A DNA stretch of 64,000 nucleotides from Heterodera schachtii (GCA_023374025.1 SIJG01000140.1:47259-111258), one strand, 5' to 3'; shown: positions 12,486 through 24,427, counted from the stretch's first letter. Numbers and translations: made by a program. The notes: a model not told the origin generated them from the letters alone.

Positions 12486-15176
12486 GTAAATTAAAATCAT
12501 TTTGCGAGGTATGTATTTCACTTACACAAAAAAGTTTTAACAATGACAAAAAATAAAATAATGTTCTCAAACATTTCTTCCGAATTATTTGCTGCCTAAT
12601 CCCAACTTTAATTATAAATAGAATTTAATGACATTCATATTTATGGTTGTCAATTCTATACAAAAGCATATTTTACCTGGACTTTGGGAAGTCTGAAACG
12701 CAGGAAAACATGTTTTTAGCTTGTTTTAAGCTTCTAGGACGTATTTCTATATGCAGAATTGCACATATTTCGCGACTTATATGCATATTTGTGCATATTT
12801 TAGCATTTCAAGCTGTGCAATTTTGACATTTTTTCAAAAAATCCTCTATTGAAGCAGTCCTTTTGATTCAAAGTACCGAAAAATTTTAAAAATTTAATTT
12901 CTTGAATATTTTTTTGAAAATATAATAAAAATATAACTTTTTTGAAAATTGGCATTTTATGCTAAAATAAGTCCAAAGTTAGTAAAGTTTCGATTTTTAC
13001 TCAAATTTTAAAATTATCTTGATTTTATATTTTTTTTCTTTTTAAACAGCTTTGTCATTCTTATTTAGCTATTTGAGTTTTTTAGTTTAAATTTAATGAG
13101 TTTTAAGAATATTGGAAAATCCCCCCCCCCCGCCCGCAATTTGGGAAATTTATGTTCATTTTGCAATATGACAAGAATTATTAGATAAAAACAGTCTAAA
13201 TTCACCAGATTTGATAAGTCAACCCAAATTGCCCCAATTTCAGGTAGTGACAAAGTATATGAACAAAATGCTTAATTAGCAAAAATAGCATTTCTAAGTG
13301 GTTAAAGTAAAAGAAGGGAAATTTCCTGATGAGTAATTTCGGAATTGATTAAGTGGCAGTTATAAGAAAACACGCTTATGTGGCATCATTATTTAATGTA
13401 CGCGCTATTATTAAAGAGAAATAACAAATAACTAATTATGAACATATGAAACGGAAAATTAAAAAAAACCCCAAATATACAAAGAAAATACGATTACAAC
13501 TTAATTTCTTAATCAATCGATTATTTTGTAAAAAATTAAAAAAATATATTTTTAAATACTTTAAAAATATATTTCCTAATAAAAAAATACTTTAAAATAT
13601 ATTTTCCTAATCTATGTGGAAAAAAATAGGGTTCTTTTTATGAAATCTTTTTAAAATGAACTTTAATTATTATATTTAAAAGCATTTTTCTAGCTTAAAA
13701 ACATGCCGAACATTAACTAATTAAATTTTAAAAAAGTTATTTAATAGAAACCTAACACCGAGTGTAGTGAATCAACTTATGGCAAATTGAAAAAAAAATT
13801 CCAAAGAAAATTTCTTTTGTATCAGGAATATTATGCTCCCCGAACGACTGTTATCAGAAATTTGTAATTCAGAAAATTTATATATTTAAACCACCACAAT
13901 AATTATTTATTTTTTTGGTATTTTATTCTTAAGTCAATAAATAATGCAGAAATAATAAAAATTAACTCTAAAGTTTATATTGAAAAGCTCACCAAAAAAA
14001 TAATTTCAAATTAAAAACTATATAAACTGTAAAAAGAAGAAAATGTCTGTTATTGTATTCCTGAGAATTCAATCAGTTGTTCGAAATTTATAGAATTTAA
14101 ACCTCCGATTAAAAATTTATTAATAAAACAAAATATTTTGAAAATTTTCTTAAAAACATCAAAATAAAGTGCTATTTTAATTTATTAATAGAAGTTAAAA
14201 ATTTTAAAATTATATGATGGATGCAACGATTCGAGTTTAAGGACCATAAAATTAAAACTAAATATATATCCTTGTGAATTCAGCAAATTTATTCAAATTT
14301 TTTTGAAATAATAATCGGTAAAATTAAATAAGACACATTATTCCAACATTTTAAAAAGTGTTAAAAAACTACCTCAAATTTCAAAAATGCCATATTAAGA
14401 AATAGTGTCCCGTTTAACTATTAAAAATATGCATTTATTCTCATATTTTTGATAAATGATGACATTTTTCCGTAATTTACGTTTCCACTTGTGTCTTTTG
14501 CAAATCCTTCAATTTTTAAATGCATATATTACATGCTGAAATTCAAACAAAACACATAAAGTCACTTAATTTTTAAATTATTTTTAAATATGGACCAAAA
14601 ATTTTTTAGAATAAGAAATATTTAGCGGATGAAATTGTTAAAGGTTTTAATAAAAATAATGAATTGGAAAGAAAATATTTTAAGAAATATCAATTAGCAA
14701 AATTATTAAAAAATTGTTTTTGAATTACAAAATTAAAACCACAAAAATCTTTTGCATCACGACGATTAATTATAATATAAAATATAATTTTACAAAAATA
14801 TAAAATTTTAAATGATGTACATAATGAGACATGCAAGTAAAATATTATGATCTAATAAAATAAAAATAATAATAAGTTTCCACTATCCAGTTTAAAAAAA
14901 AATTAAAACTAATTAAATAATTATTGTTAAATTTGCTCAAATAAAGAAAATTAATTTTTTAAGCGAAAAATGAGATACTGAGTGGCAGTCCATGGATATG
15001 GCCACTCTATGACAAGAAAAAATAAAAGTTTAAAGAAATTTCTTTATAATTTATAATTTTAATTTCTTATAAAATAAATAATTTAATATTTCAAAATGAA
15101 TTATATACCACTAAAATTTAAAAAAATTAATACATGAAATGGAGACTGCGAAACTAAATAAAAATTTTGTTTTTAT
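12486..15176. other. AT-rich gene-free stretch
   Basis: Some texture at 12690-12830 (repeated tgcatattt words) suggests another decayed element. A C-run at about 13121-13134 sits in otherwise plain AT sequence. Downstream exons of the minus-strand calsyntenin gene would be expected to lie on this side, but I found none by eye. Confidence 0.5.
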
Positions 15177-15184
15177 TTTATAAG

Positions 15185-15604
15185 TAGGGCTGTCAAAAAT
15201 ATGTACAAAAAGAGGTCCAAATATGTACATAAATATGTAAGAAAAATCCCAAAATATGTATAAAAACACCAAATATGTAAATAAAAATCACTTTTAGTAT
15301 TTTAAAAATTACTTTTTTTGGTATTTTTCATTTGTATTTTTTCACTATAAATTTTCAAAATTTCTCGAAATATTTGAAAAAAATATGAAAATGAAAATAT
15401 CTGCAAAAAATTTGTCGAAATTTTGGATTTTTTTTGAGGATTTCCAAAAATTTGCGTAAAAAATCCTCAAAATATGTTAAAAAAATGAAAATATAAAAGT
15501 CCCGATTTTTGTTCACAAACACAAAAAAGAAAGTGTTTTTCCTGCTATTTAGAGCATGGAGAAGCCACGAAAAAATATGTATTTACATAAAATTGACAGC
15601 CCTA
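15185..15604. mobile_element. hAT-type MITE (420 bp), complete
   Basis: Ends are TAGGGCTGTCAA and its inverted complement TTGACAGCCCTA. The flanking 8 bases tttataag at 15177-15184 and 15605-15612 are an exact target duplication, the size expected of hAT transposition. The subterminal DNA repeats a 7-8 base word (atatgtac / atatgtaa) many times on the left and atatgta near the right end. No coding capacity. A young insertion, judged by the perfect duplication. Confidence 0.9.
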
Positions 15605-15612
15605 TTTATAAG

Positions 15613-15890
15613 GCTTGAAATCTTAATTTTAAATTCTTTAATTAATTTCAATGGTTAAAATGAGATGCTGGTATCTTCGCGATAAGCATGAGAAATTGTC
15701 CACAAATGTCCGTACGCAATTGTCTGTGTACAAGTGTCCGTCCACGAAAATGTCTGCAAGGCGCCCGAGCACAGGCATGATGGTAAACATTTTAAAAGTG
15801 CAAAATTGCTGAATTTTTATTACAATAGTTTTATATGGAACAATCGCAGATAAATACTGCTGAAAAATCGCCCCTAGACGAATAAAACAA
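15613..15890. other. Gene-free gap with tgtccg-word repeat
   Basis: At 15690-15770 the words tgtccg/tgtctg recur every 10-15 bases and end in ggcgcccgagcacagg. This looks like the end of a decayed element, though no partner end was found. Confidence 0.35.
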
Positions 15891-15940
15891 TTAAAATTTA
15901 TGCAAGTTTGGGACGGGTAATAAAAGCAGCTCCAACTTAC

Positions 15941-15979
15941 AGCGGCGCAGGTACACCGCGAAATGGTGCCGGTTGAGGC
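15941..15979 (-). CDS. Calsyntenin exon 7: last exon in view
   Basis: After acceptor GTTTAG the exon reads LNRHHFAVYLRR and part of a Cys codon, matching MNRHHYSLYVHGC of vertebrate LNS domains. The donor T|GTAAGT is a perfect match to the consensus. If it is not used, the frame continues with CKLELLLLPVPNLHKF to TAA at 15891, which also resembles the next strand (CRLIFLF) for a few residues; splicing is more likely because the expected WHHY motif must follow and is absent nearby. Confidence 0.75.
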
Positions 15980-17472
15980 CTAAACTGATTCGAATGTTTG
16001 GCCATTAGTTAGCGGATGGGTTGCCAATTAATGGATGGGTTGCCAATTAAGTGATTGCCAAATCCCGTCCTTTCGCTTTGCTTACCCTTTTCGTCCGTTT
16101 CGCAAATGATGTTCTGTTTCTGATGCTGCTGTTCCTCCGTGCCCGCCTCCGTTCGCATGGAGAACAACAAAGTGAAGTGTTCCGGGACCAATTTGTCAAA
16201 GCGTTCTTTGGACACGATAAACTAAACATCGGATTTGTTGTGCTGTGCGTCGTATTGGTTTGTGCCACCTTTGTCTTCCCGTCGAATGCCGCTTTCCCTT
16301 GCGTGTCTCTGTCCGCTTCTTCCTCCTCCTCTTCCGCTTCGTCGTCCTCTTCCTCGGCTTCATCCTTTTTCTTCTTCTTCATCCCGTCCGGCTGGTGTTT
16401 CCGTATTCCTTCTTCTTCCGGCAACAGTTCCACGGCGTCCGCGCTGCTCAGCCCGCACTCCGCCAGTGCGTCCGCCTTCACTTGGTGCTCCGTGCCGCTC
16501 TGCTCCAACTCCAGGTCCGCTTCCGCTTGGCATTCCGCGCCCGCGGCGCCGCATGCGATCACCTGGCAATTGTGAGATTTGAAATGTGCTCATCCTCCCA
16601 AGTCATTACTTCCGCATCAGGAAACACGACAATCCCTCGCAAATCGTTTTGTTCAACATGACGCGCACCCCGCGCCGTGCCGTTAGAGCGCAGCGCATCA
16701 ACGCAACGCGGGCGGACGTGGACAGTGACAAGCACGGACTTTGAACGGAGCTGAAACGGGTGAATTGGAAAATTACCCTAATTAACCCTAATTAGGCATC
16801 ATATTATCAAAAAATTAAACACATGCTTAATTCATGAATTGGTCTTCCTTCTTAAACTGACTAATCAACACACCATTCCGCAGTCTTCTGCCACCACCGT
16901 CAAAATATACGACTCGGCCAAAGAACGGTTTAACGGTCGTTGTGCGCTGAGCACTCCGCGCGAATCGATGCGGAAGGGACTGTCCGCGAGCGTATTGGTC
17001 AATTCGTAACGGCACACTTCGCCGTACGGGTGGCCGCAGTCCTTGTCGTGGGCGTACAGTTGCGCAATTTCGGCATGAGTTTGGCCCTCGTCAACGTCGA
17101 ACGAATACCAAGGAGCTGAAAAGGGGGGAAAAGTCGAAATTGAAGCGACAATTGATCAAATATGAATGATCAAGCAAATTGGGGAGTTGGAGAGGGCAGG
17201 GCTTCCCCCAGCCGATCGTTTCAAATGGAATGACCGTAACAATGGAATTACCGTACCATCAAATTGGGGCGAGTGATTGTTAACATCTTGCACAGCAATT
17301 TTGAGCTCCACTATGAACAGCAGAGGTAAACGATTAATTAATTAACAATTTCATGGCTTTTCTTTTTTCCTTACGCTTCGCTTTTTGCCGCGTCGTCGCC
17401 GCATTTTACCGCACTTAGTCGGATGACAAATTGCACCTTCACCGCACAGTCCAATGCTTCCGTCCCTTCTTT
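15941..17472 (-). CDS. Calsyntenin (casy-1-like), partial gene, seven exons
   Basis: Calsyntenins are type I neuronal membrane proteins with two cadherin repeats, an LNS (laminin G-like) domain and an acidic tail. Reading the minus strand, exons are 17472-17375, 17310-17257, 17115-16874, 16750-16610, 16562-16269, 16221-16086 and 15979-15941. They encode, in order, the end of cadherin 1 (ALDCAVKVQFVIRLSAVKCG), its linker (AVQDVNNHSPQFD), cadherin 2 (HDKDCGHPYGEVCRYEL ... YILTVVAEDCG), the post-cadherin strand (SVLVTVHVRPRC ... GIVVFPDAE) and the LNS start (AFDGKTKF, VPEHFTLLFSMR, NIICETDEKG, LNRHHFAVYLRRC). All agree in order with animal calsyntenins. Introns of 141, 123, 47, 47 and 106 bases have GT-AG ends and consistent phases; only the first junction does not. 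Signal peptide, most of cadherin 1, the rest of LNS, membrane segment and tail are not in view. Confidence 0.9.
16269..16562 (-). CDS. Calsyntenin exon 5: start of LNS domain with acidic insert
   Basis: Ninety-eight codons bounded by two 47-base introns. It opens VIACGAAGAECQAEADLELE, continuing the VFPxxxxxxC strand of the previous exon, and includes ECGLSSADAVELLPEEEG, which aligns with the LCGAAAGTAELLP region of vertebrate calsyntenin 1. It ends AAFDGKTK, equivalent to the FNGTQAV strand. Between these lies a lysine pentamer followed by about 24 residues that are nearly all Glu/Asp/Ala, replacing a short loop in relatives. On the opposite strand this run gives a long serine-rich frame with no biological meaning. 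Confidence 0.85.
16874..17115 (-). CDS. Calsyntenin exon 3: cadherin repeat 2
   Basis: Exactly 242 bases: two bases completing an Ala codon split across the intron, then 80 codons. The start PWYSFDVDEG aligns with the A-strand of calsyntenin cadherin 2, HDKDCG with its calcium-binding DxD/Cys site, CRYEL with the C-strand, and VVAEDCG with the terminal xAxDCG characteristic of this family. Acceptor CCCCTTTTCAG and donor ATG|GTGTGT are both good. G+C is far above the flanks. An ATG-initiated frame at 16827-17015 that runs past the donor is simply intron read-through. Confidence 0.9.
17257..17472 (-). CDS. Calsyntenin exons 1-2: end of cadherin repeat 1
   Basis: The first visible exon (17472 or lower to 17375) ends at GC|GTAAGG; its upstream acceptor is uncertain because stop codons at 17473-17478 limit it but no strong AG precedes. 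The second exon (17310-17257) follows CATAG and ends G|GTACGG. It carries the cadherin calcium-linker DVNNHSP, equivalent to DVNEYAP of vertebrate calsyntenins. The donor of the first exon leaves two bases while the second exon needs one, so the reading frame does not join as drawn; an alternative donor A|GTGCGG inside the first exon restores phase but would delete the conserved Cys-Gly. Confidence 0.7.
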
Positions 17473-18882
17473 TTATCAGTGCGTTCGCAAAAATAATAAA
17501 AAAATTTTTAAAAAGGGCATTAATATATGTGCTTCATAATATAAAAAATTATATTTAATAATTAATTAATTAAAAACCGAAAAGAAGACACCAAAGTTAT
17601 AATATTATTTTAAAATATAATTTTTTTAAAATGAATATCTTCGGTTTTCTGTCTGAGCAATTATTTAGCTTGAATGAATTTAATTTCAATCATCAGAAAA
17701 TTATCACTCGCTCGTTGGCCACTACACGCGGTAGTTGCAAGGCGTTCTGAAGCCTCTCTTTCCGGATGAGTTTTTTTATGATTTTATGGAAACAATCTAA
17801 TGGATAAAAAATAAATAAGGCACAATAAAATTTGTAATTTTGTAATGATTGAAAAAGGCTGATTCCCATAACACAACAAAATGTTCCTCAAATTGACTAA
17901 TAAATGAATATGATTGAAGTTAGAATAAAGTTTAAAAAAATTTGAAATTCAAGACTATTACAGAAATATATTTTAGTTAATAATTCAAAATAAAACTTTG
18001 TTAACTAAGAGTACTATGTATAGAATATTGATAAAACACATAAAAAAATAAAATCCCTATTTTTAAGAAACTTCTTACTTGTTCCTGGCATATGCTTAGG
18101 CTTTATTTTGTAAAATTTATTAACCTAACTCATAAAAAATTTATTTTATTTTTTTAGATAATTCAATTCCTAAAAAGTAGTCGGTCCGCAAATGTCGGCT
18201 AACCTATATTATCATAATACGCTTGTTGATATTTTTTAATTTCAATTCATTTGGAATTGAAACTTTATTTACCTAATTAAAATTGAATATAAACCTTTTT
18301 TAATGTTTATCAATCTATAATAAATTGAAGAACTAAACAATAAACCACTCAACATTGAAAAATTATTTATTTTTACTCTTCTAATATAAGGTAATTTCTA
18401 TTTTGAGTAGAAAAATTCGGCCTTTAATAATAAAAATTGGCTTATTTTAAAAATACCAAAAAAGTATAAAAATAAATTAAACAAAAAATTAGTTAAAATT
18501 GTTGTTCAAATTTAAAATTAATTAAATAAAAAATGAAAATATCTATGCTTTTAAAAAACAAAACATTCATATCTAAATTATTTCAACTACTTTAAAGTTC
18601 CAGGAAGCAATAATAATATTGAGAAAAATTTCTAAAATTTGTGCGAGTTAAAACATTCAAAAATACTTCCCATAAGATTAAAAATGGTAAATAAAATAAT
18701 AAAACAATTTTAAAAATAAGCTTATAATGAACCGCAAAAAAATCCATTAGTAAATTAATAGTTAATAAATAACAATGGTGCTAATTTGTAAGTCGTTTAA
18801 TAAAATCCGCCATTTTAGCGACTTTTTCGACAAAACAGGCCTAGATTTTTTTAAAGGCAATCAAATTTTACATTATTAGTAG
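17473..18882. other. AT-rich gap upstream of calsyntenin exons
   Basis: A pocket at 17705-17765 has balanced composition and is open in two minus-strand frames (for example LIRKERLQNALQLPRVVANE). It might be an earlier calsyntenin exon, but I could not match it to the family. The rest is plain AT text. Confidence 0.35.
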
Positions 18883-18959
18883 CATTCGATAGCCCAGCTT
18901 TTTCTCTATTAGCTTAGAAATGTAAAAAAAATAGAGAAAAAAAACTGGGCTATCGAATG
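18883..18959. repeat. 77-bp palindromic element
   Basis: Two 28-29 base arms (cattcgatagcccagctttt and complement) pair with one inserted T and leave a 20-base loop. This is the shape of a minimal MITE or of a foldback remnant. Flanks attagtag and gaaccaag do not form a duplication. Confidence 0.6.
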
Positions 18960-20786
18960 GAACCAAGACTCTAAAACTTGATGAAATATTAGAGGACAAA
19001 TTAATTCAAATAAACATAATCCCATATTATGTAAAACGCCCAAATTTTATAGCACTGAAGATTTTTAGAATTTTTTAAGGAATTTAATAAAATAACAATT
19101 ACGTCAAATTGGCAAAGCCAGAGGTTGCTTTTGGGTTAGATAATTTTTAAATTAGTTTTTCAAATATGGGCCAATAAATGGTTGTATATATATAATCTAA
19201 AAGGATTAATTACCTCTCTTAGTGCCATTTTGATATCATCGGGGAAATTGTGTACTAAAAACCTTCATAAAGTGCCAGTAAGTTTTTTGTGACTCAGTTT
19301 TTTTTTTACCAAAATGGCTTAAAATTTTGCAAAAAAAAGCGACCGGAGTCTTGCCCCACCTACTGGCCGCCGTAGTCGAGTGTGCGTTATTTTTAGCGCA
19401 AAATGATAATTTAATTTCCAATTTTTATGGGTTTTTTAGCCATTTTCGGCTATTGAATATATGATCAATATTTTTCATTTAAATCAATATTAACAGACAA
19501 TGAGGGTGCTGGGACGTTAGTCAAAAAACGATCAAATCAGACACTTGATTTTCTCATGTCTTTTATCGATTACTTTTATAAAAACAGTTAAGCAATAAAA
19601 CTAAATATCATTAAACAATATAATATTCATTAAATAGAAAATTCATTTTTTAATGTAAAACCCATACATGATGAACTTAAAAAATTTTTGCTTTTCTCAT
19701 TCATATTTTAAAATTGAATTTTTTTCTTGGATAATTTGTTTTATAATTAACAAAAAATACCTCTAATTTCTGTTATTTCAAAGGGAAAAGAGAAGAAAAT
19801 ATAGTTTAAATAATTAATATTCTAATTAAATCAATAAATGCATTCATACAGATGAATGCGTACACACTCTTTTCGAATATTTAATCATGTTAAAAAAATG
19901 TTTCTTAAAGAAATAAAAACAAAACCTAAAAATAAAAGTAATAATTTTAAATATATTTTTTTGTAGCGAATTTTGTTTAAGTCGAACCAAAACTAATTAA
20001 TTATAATTAAAAAATTTTTTTTTAAATTTCTTTTATTTCAAACTCAATTGTTAATATTTCATTATTGTCTTACAGTGGAAAAGCTAAGATTTATTTGGTG
20101 AAAATCAAAAGATTTGGTCACAAATTGTAAAATCTAAAATTCTTACAACGGCCTTTAATTAAGACCACATCACCAAACTTGATCTATTAAAATAATATAA
20201 TTAAAAAAGCAAAAACTTTATTAAAGCAAATAAATTCAGAAACTTATGACAATATGCTTGAAAAATTTCTGACGAAAAGATCTTGTAAAACAAAATATTT
20301 TTCACAAATAGAGTTTAACCAAATCCAATAAATAATTAACTGAACAATGCAATTCTTTGGGCAAAAGACAGAAAAAAACAAAATTTAGCAACAATATAAT
20401 AATGGATTAAAAGCTAAAAATAAAAAAAACAGATTGATACACCAATTAGTTTTAGTACCAAAAGAGGAGATGCAGTTGAAATCCAAATTATTACGCTAAA
20501 AACAAAAGAAAAAAATACAAAAAACAAAACATAAATTTTAAATAAAGAAATAAATATTAAAAAACAGGTCCAAAGATTATGTTGTATTACGGACAAGCAA
20601 GCAATGGAGAACCTCCATGAAATAATTAATCTTTTTGCTAATCAAATCACAACTTTATTTGTTAAATTATCTTCTATTCTAAATTTGACTTTTAATTAAA
20701 AATTCAATATTTTCATAATATTCTAAAGTTATCAGAATATTTCACAAAATGTAACTTTTGACAATACAGTTAAAGAAAATTCGTCC
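18960..20786. other. AT-rich gene-free stretch with one GC pocket
   Basis: A pocket at 19340-19390 (gaccggagtcttgccccacc, ggccgccgtagtcgag) is GC-rich and has an open minus frame, but no motif is visible. The rest is featureless. Confidence 0.45.
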
Positions 20787-20794
20787 TAAATAAC

Positions 20795-21476
20795 CTGGTT
20801 TGCCAGATTAAAATTTTCAAAAGCCTCATTTGGCAGGCAAAAAAGCCTCATTTTGGGTCAAAAAGCCTCATTTTTACAAATTTATTCAAAGCACGTTTAA
20901 AATGTTCAAATATTCTATTTTTGATTTTTTTTCAAAAAACTTTTGGGGAACACGGGGGGCCGGCGGTGCCGATAGGCGCCGCCGGGAAAAATTTTGTGAT
21001 TTTTACCACGATTTGTTAACAGATTTGACCACAAAAATGACCAAATTTTGCGATTTTGAGCAAATTTTTAAAAAAATAAAGGATTTTTAGGGGCTGGCGG
21101 TGCCGATAGGCGCCGCCAGGAGAAAAATTGAGAAATTTGACCATTTTTTAGCAGATTTTCAGTAAGAAATTCTTAATTTTGTGGTTTTTTGGAAAAAAAT
21201 TAGTTCTATTTTCGTTTTGATGCTCTATTAAAAACCCAAATTATTAAATAATTGTAAAACATTATGCCAACTTATCAAAATTAATCAAAATTAAAAAATC
21301 TGACGAATTTGCCCCCAAAACATCAAAAATTCTCAAAATTTCACAAAAACCACAAAAAGCCTCAAAATTTCTCAAAAAACCACAAAAAGCCTCAAAGCCT
21401 CATTTTGAAAATTTAGCCTCATTGACCTATCAAAAAACCACAAAATGAGGCTAAAGCCTCAGATCTGGCAACCCTG
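20795..21476. mobile_element. hAT-type non-autonomous element (682 bp), complete
   Basis: Left end CTGGTTTGCCAGAT pairs with right end ATCTGGCAACCCTG (inverse CAGGGTTGCCAGAT). The exact 8-bp target duplication taaataac lies at 20787-20794 and 21477-21484. Subterminal DNA repeats AAAGCCTCATTTT on the left and CACAAAAAGCCTCA on the right. The interior has two GC hairpin modules at 20962-20983 and 21096-21117, spaced 134 bp, with their companion AT text. The frame at 20830-21090 crosses a module and has no recognisable content. This is the reference copy for the truncated element at 11516-12230. Confidence 0.9.
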
Positions 21477-21484
21477 TAAATAAC

Positions 21485-21876
21485 CCTATAAATAAATAAA
21501 AAATACAAAATTTAAAAATCTAAAAATGAATAAATTTGAATGCAAACTAATGCTTCCACTTGACTATTTTATAGTAAAAAAAATAAAAATTTTAGCTTCC
21601 ATTTAATTATTTTTACAGTAAAAAAAATAAAAATTTTAATCTTATTTTCAAACATTCAAAAATTCATTTTAAAGTCCATGATTGAAAACGATTTTATGTT
21701 CTGGCGAAGATGAGAGAGGAGATAAAGCGGGGGATTTTTAATGGATTTAACATTTATCATTAAATTTAAAAAAAAAAATCAAAAAAGCCCATAAAATTGG
21801 CAAATAAATTCTCTAGAATAAAAACATGAGAATAAATAAATAAGCAAAAATAAAAATTTAATTGTGCACTCTACGC
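21485..21876. other. AT-rich gap; shared segment with 43.4 kb
   Basis: Bases about 21826-21874 (acatgagaataaataa ... gcactctac) recur at about 43409-43459. There the text continues into plain AT, while here it is cut at gcactctacgc by the element starting at 21877, so the 43.4-kb copy looks like the unoccupied site. Confidence 0.55.
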
Positions 21877-22400
21877 CAGGGATGGGCTTTCACTTTCGCT
21901 TTCGCGTTTCGCGTTTCGCTTTTGCATATTTCGCTTTTTTTTGGCACTTTCGGTTTCGCGTTTAGCGTTTCGCATTTTGGCGCGAAACGCGACTTTTACA
22001 CCCCTAAGAATTGGATTAAATTCCCCTAAATTTTTTCAAAATTTTACCTATAAATTGGCTAATTTTCAGTGAAAACTTATTTATAAATGATCAAAATTTT
22101 TAATTTTCCCCCCGGCGGCGCCTATCGGCACCGCCGCGCCCCAAAACTTCTATTTTTTCTTAGAAAAATGGCCCAAAATCGTAAAATTTAGTAATTTTTT
22201 GGTGAAAGTCTTTTCCCAGCGGCTCCAATCGGCACGCCGCGCCCCAAAACTTTTATTATTCCTTGGAAAAATGATAAAAAAAATCGCAAAATTTGATCAT
22301 TTTTTAGTGAAAATCTATTAATAAATTCACTCAAAATTTCAAAAAATTTCTCGGCGGCGCCTACCGGCGCCGCCTGCCCCCTCTTGCCAAAAAGTTTTTT
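21877..22400. mobile_element. hAT-like element, 5' end plus three GC hairpin modules
   Basis: Starts CAGGGATGGGC and continues with cactttcgctttcgcg text, a TTTCGC word repeated for about 110 bp. Three GC hairpin modules follow at 22114-22135, 22219-22240 and 22353-22374. The opposite end is not seen; the sequence grades into AT desert after 22390. The end CAGGG-TGGGC and TTTCGC word also occur, inverted, at 28090-28224, so both probably belong to one family. Confidence 0.7.
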
Positions 22401-23668
22401 GGAAAAAGCGCGAATTATTAAAAATAAATATTATTAAAAATAAAATTCTAACATTATGAGAAAGTTTCAAATATCTTAATATAAATAAAACAATGAAGAA
22501 CAGAAAACTAATTGCAAAAATAAATTTTCAGATGAAAATTTTATTTATTAATTTAAAAGCATATGGATATAAATATGTAAATAAAAGAAAGAACAAAAAT
22601 ATGTAAAAAATGGTCTGGGTCATGTCAACTAGGATAGGGTCAACATATAACAATCCATTATTAAGTTTTTTGGTGAAAAAGTGGATAAACATTTAAATTG
22701 AAAAATCATTTTTAATATTTTAATTTATTTTGTGCGTCCTTTGTCCGTGGGTCCTTTGCCTTAAAGCAAATAATTTCATTTAAATTATCACCGAAATTTT
22801 AATTTAAATCATTAATGTAAATATAAATAATATAATAGAATAATAATTATCAAAAAAACAATAATTTTAAAAATTAACATCACCAAATGCCAAAAAATTT
22901 GAATATTTATCATTTTATAAATAAAAACCTTATGTATTTAGTTAGAAACGTTAATTCAGCAGCATATATGATCATGAAAATGAATATTTTTTCCCGACCT
23001 ATCACAAGATTTTAGTTAAATCAAGAAAAATAATTTAAATACAATTATTAAAAAAGGACAATAAAAAAATGGTTTTTACAACGTACGCAACAACAAACTT
23101 ACAAAAAGATAAGCAGGGTAATTCTAAAAAATACGAATTTTTAATAATGTATATTCACGAATATCTTATAGAATCAATCTTTTTTTAAATAGTAACCAAC
23201 CTATAAAACAAGCTAAATTACACAAAATTCAAATAAAAATTTAAACATTATCACAAAAGCGAGCAATCGTCAGAAAAGCAAAAATCAAGCAAAAAATGTA
23301 AACAAAATCAAAAATTTATATTAAATATTTTATATTATACCATAAATAGTACATAAATGACATAATAATATATGTGATTTTGTTAATTATTAAATTTATT
23401 AAATATATATTATTTATATTTATTGCCTACCTCATCGATCATACAGGTTCAAGACGGATCATTCTGTCTCTTATTTTTGGATTTCTTTTTTTAATTTTAA
23501 ATATTTATTCAGATTTATTAATTTCTGCTCATTTGAATATTTATTTGATGCTAAAATTATAATAAAAGCATAAGCAAAAAAGTAATTTCAACAATGCAAA
23601 AAGTTTATACTCACTGTTAAGTTATGAAATAAAAAATGTCGACTAATTAAGTTAATTAATAGGTTTAC

Positions 23669-23792
23669 AATTGGTGCGATTCGACGGGATTTGTGTTAGT
23701 AAATGATTGCCCTGACAAGCACAAATTGTTCCGTTTTCAATTTTAAGCGGCTGAATGGTTGTACTTCTTGGCACAACATTTGGTCGACCATT
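23669..23792 (-). other. Exon-like island, cysteine-containing
   Basis: The minus strand reads NGRPNVVPRSTTIQPLKIEN then GTICACQGNHLLTQIPSNRT and N, followed by T|GTAAAC, an acceptable splice donor. Two N-glycosylation sequons (NGT, NRT) and a CAC motif suggest a secreted or extracellular segment. The start is not fixed: TAA lies just before and no clear acceptor is seen. I recognise no family. Confidence 0.25.
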
Positions 23793-24427
23793 TTAATATC
23801 ACTGCAAAGCTCAAAATTTGTTTAAAAAAATCTGCTGTTCTGTTATTTTAAATTTTTCTCTTTATTGCTCAACCAAATAATTCTTAATAAGCCTGAAAGT
23901 CTAAAAAAGCAGAAGAAGAAGCGTTATTGTACGACATTTCAACCCATCTGAAAATTGTTTGCGTAACTTAAAAGGCTAAATAGATTTCGTTAATAAGTTT
24001 TGTAGAACAACATTTATTTAAAATAACCAAATTATTAAAAAATAAAAAATTCATAAATATAAATGAAGAAATAAATAACAACCAATGACCCAATATAAAA
24101 TTAAAAGTAAATTAGAAAAGAGATAACAAATCAAAAATTAATTAATTATTAAAATTAATTCCGGTTAATTTATAATTTATTTTTCTCAAAAATTATATTT
24201 TAAATCTAAAATTTCGCAATTTTCTTCCGCAAAATGTCTTAATATATCAGTTAAATAATCAACAACAAATTTTTCTAGAAAAAATGAATTTGCAAAATAA
24301 ATTAGTTAGAAATATTAATTTGTGAAATCAAATAATGAATTGAGATGAGGCGATGCTGAATTTTATAAATTAAAATCACTGTTGTAAAAGTAAATTTATT
24401 ATCTTAATAAACAATTTTTCTGCTACT

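Noticed and set aside
16051..16661. Long plus-strand frames, serine-rich and proline-rich, over the calsyntenin exon
   Set aside because: They are the antisense of the acidic exon; the minus strand aligns with calsyntenin and has matching splice sites.
19236..19421. 61-codon minus frame over a GC pocket
   Set aside because: Pocket is only about 50 bases and the frame has no motif or splice sites.
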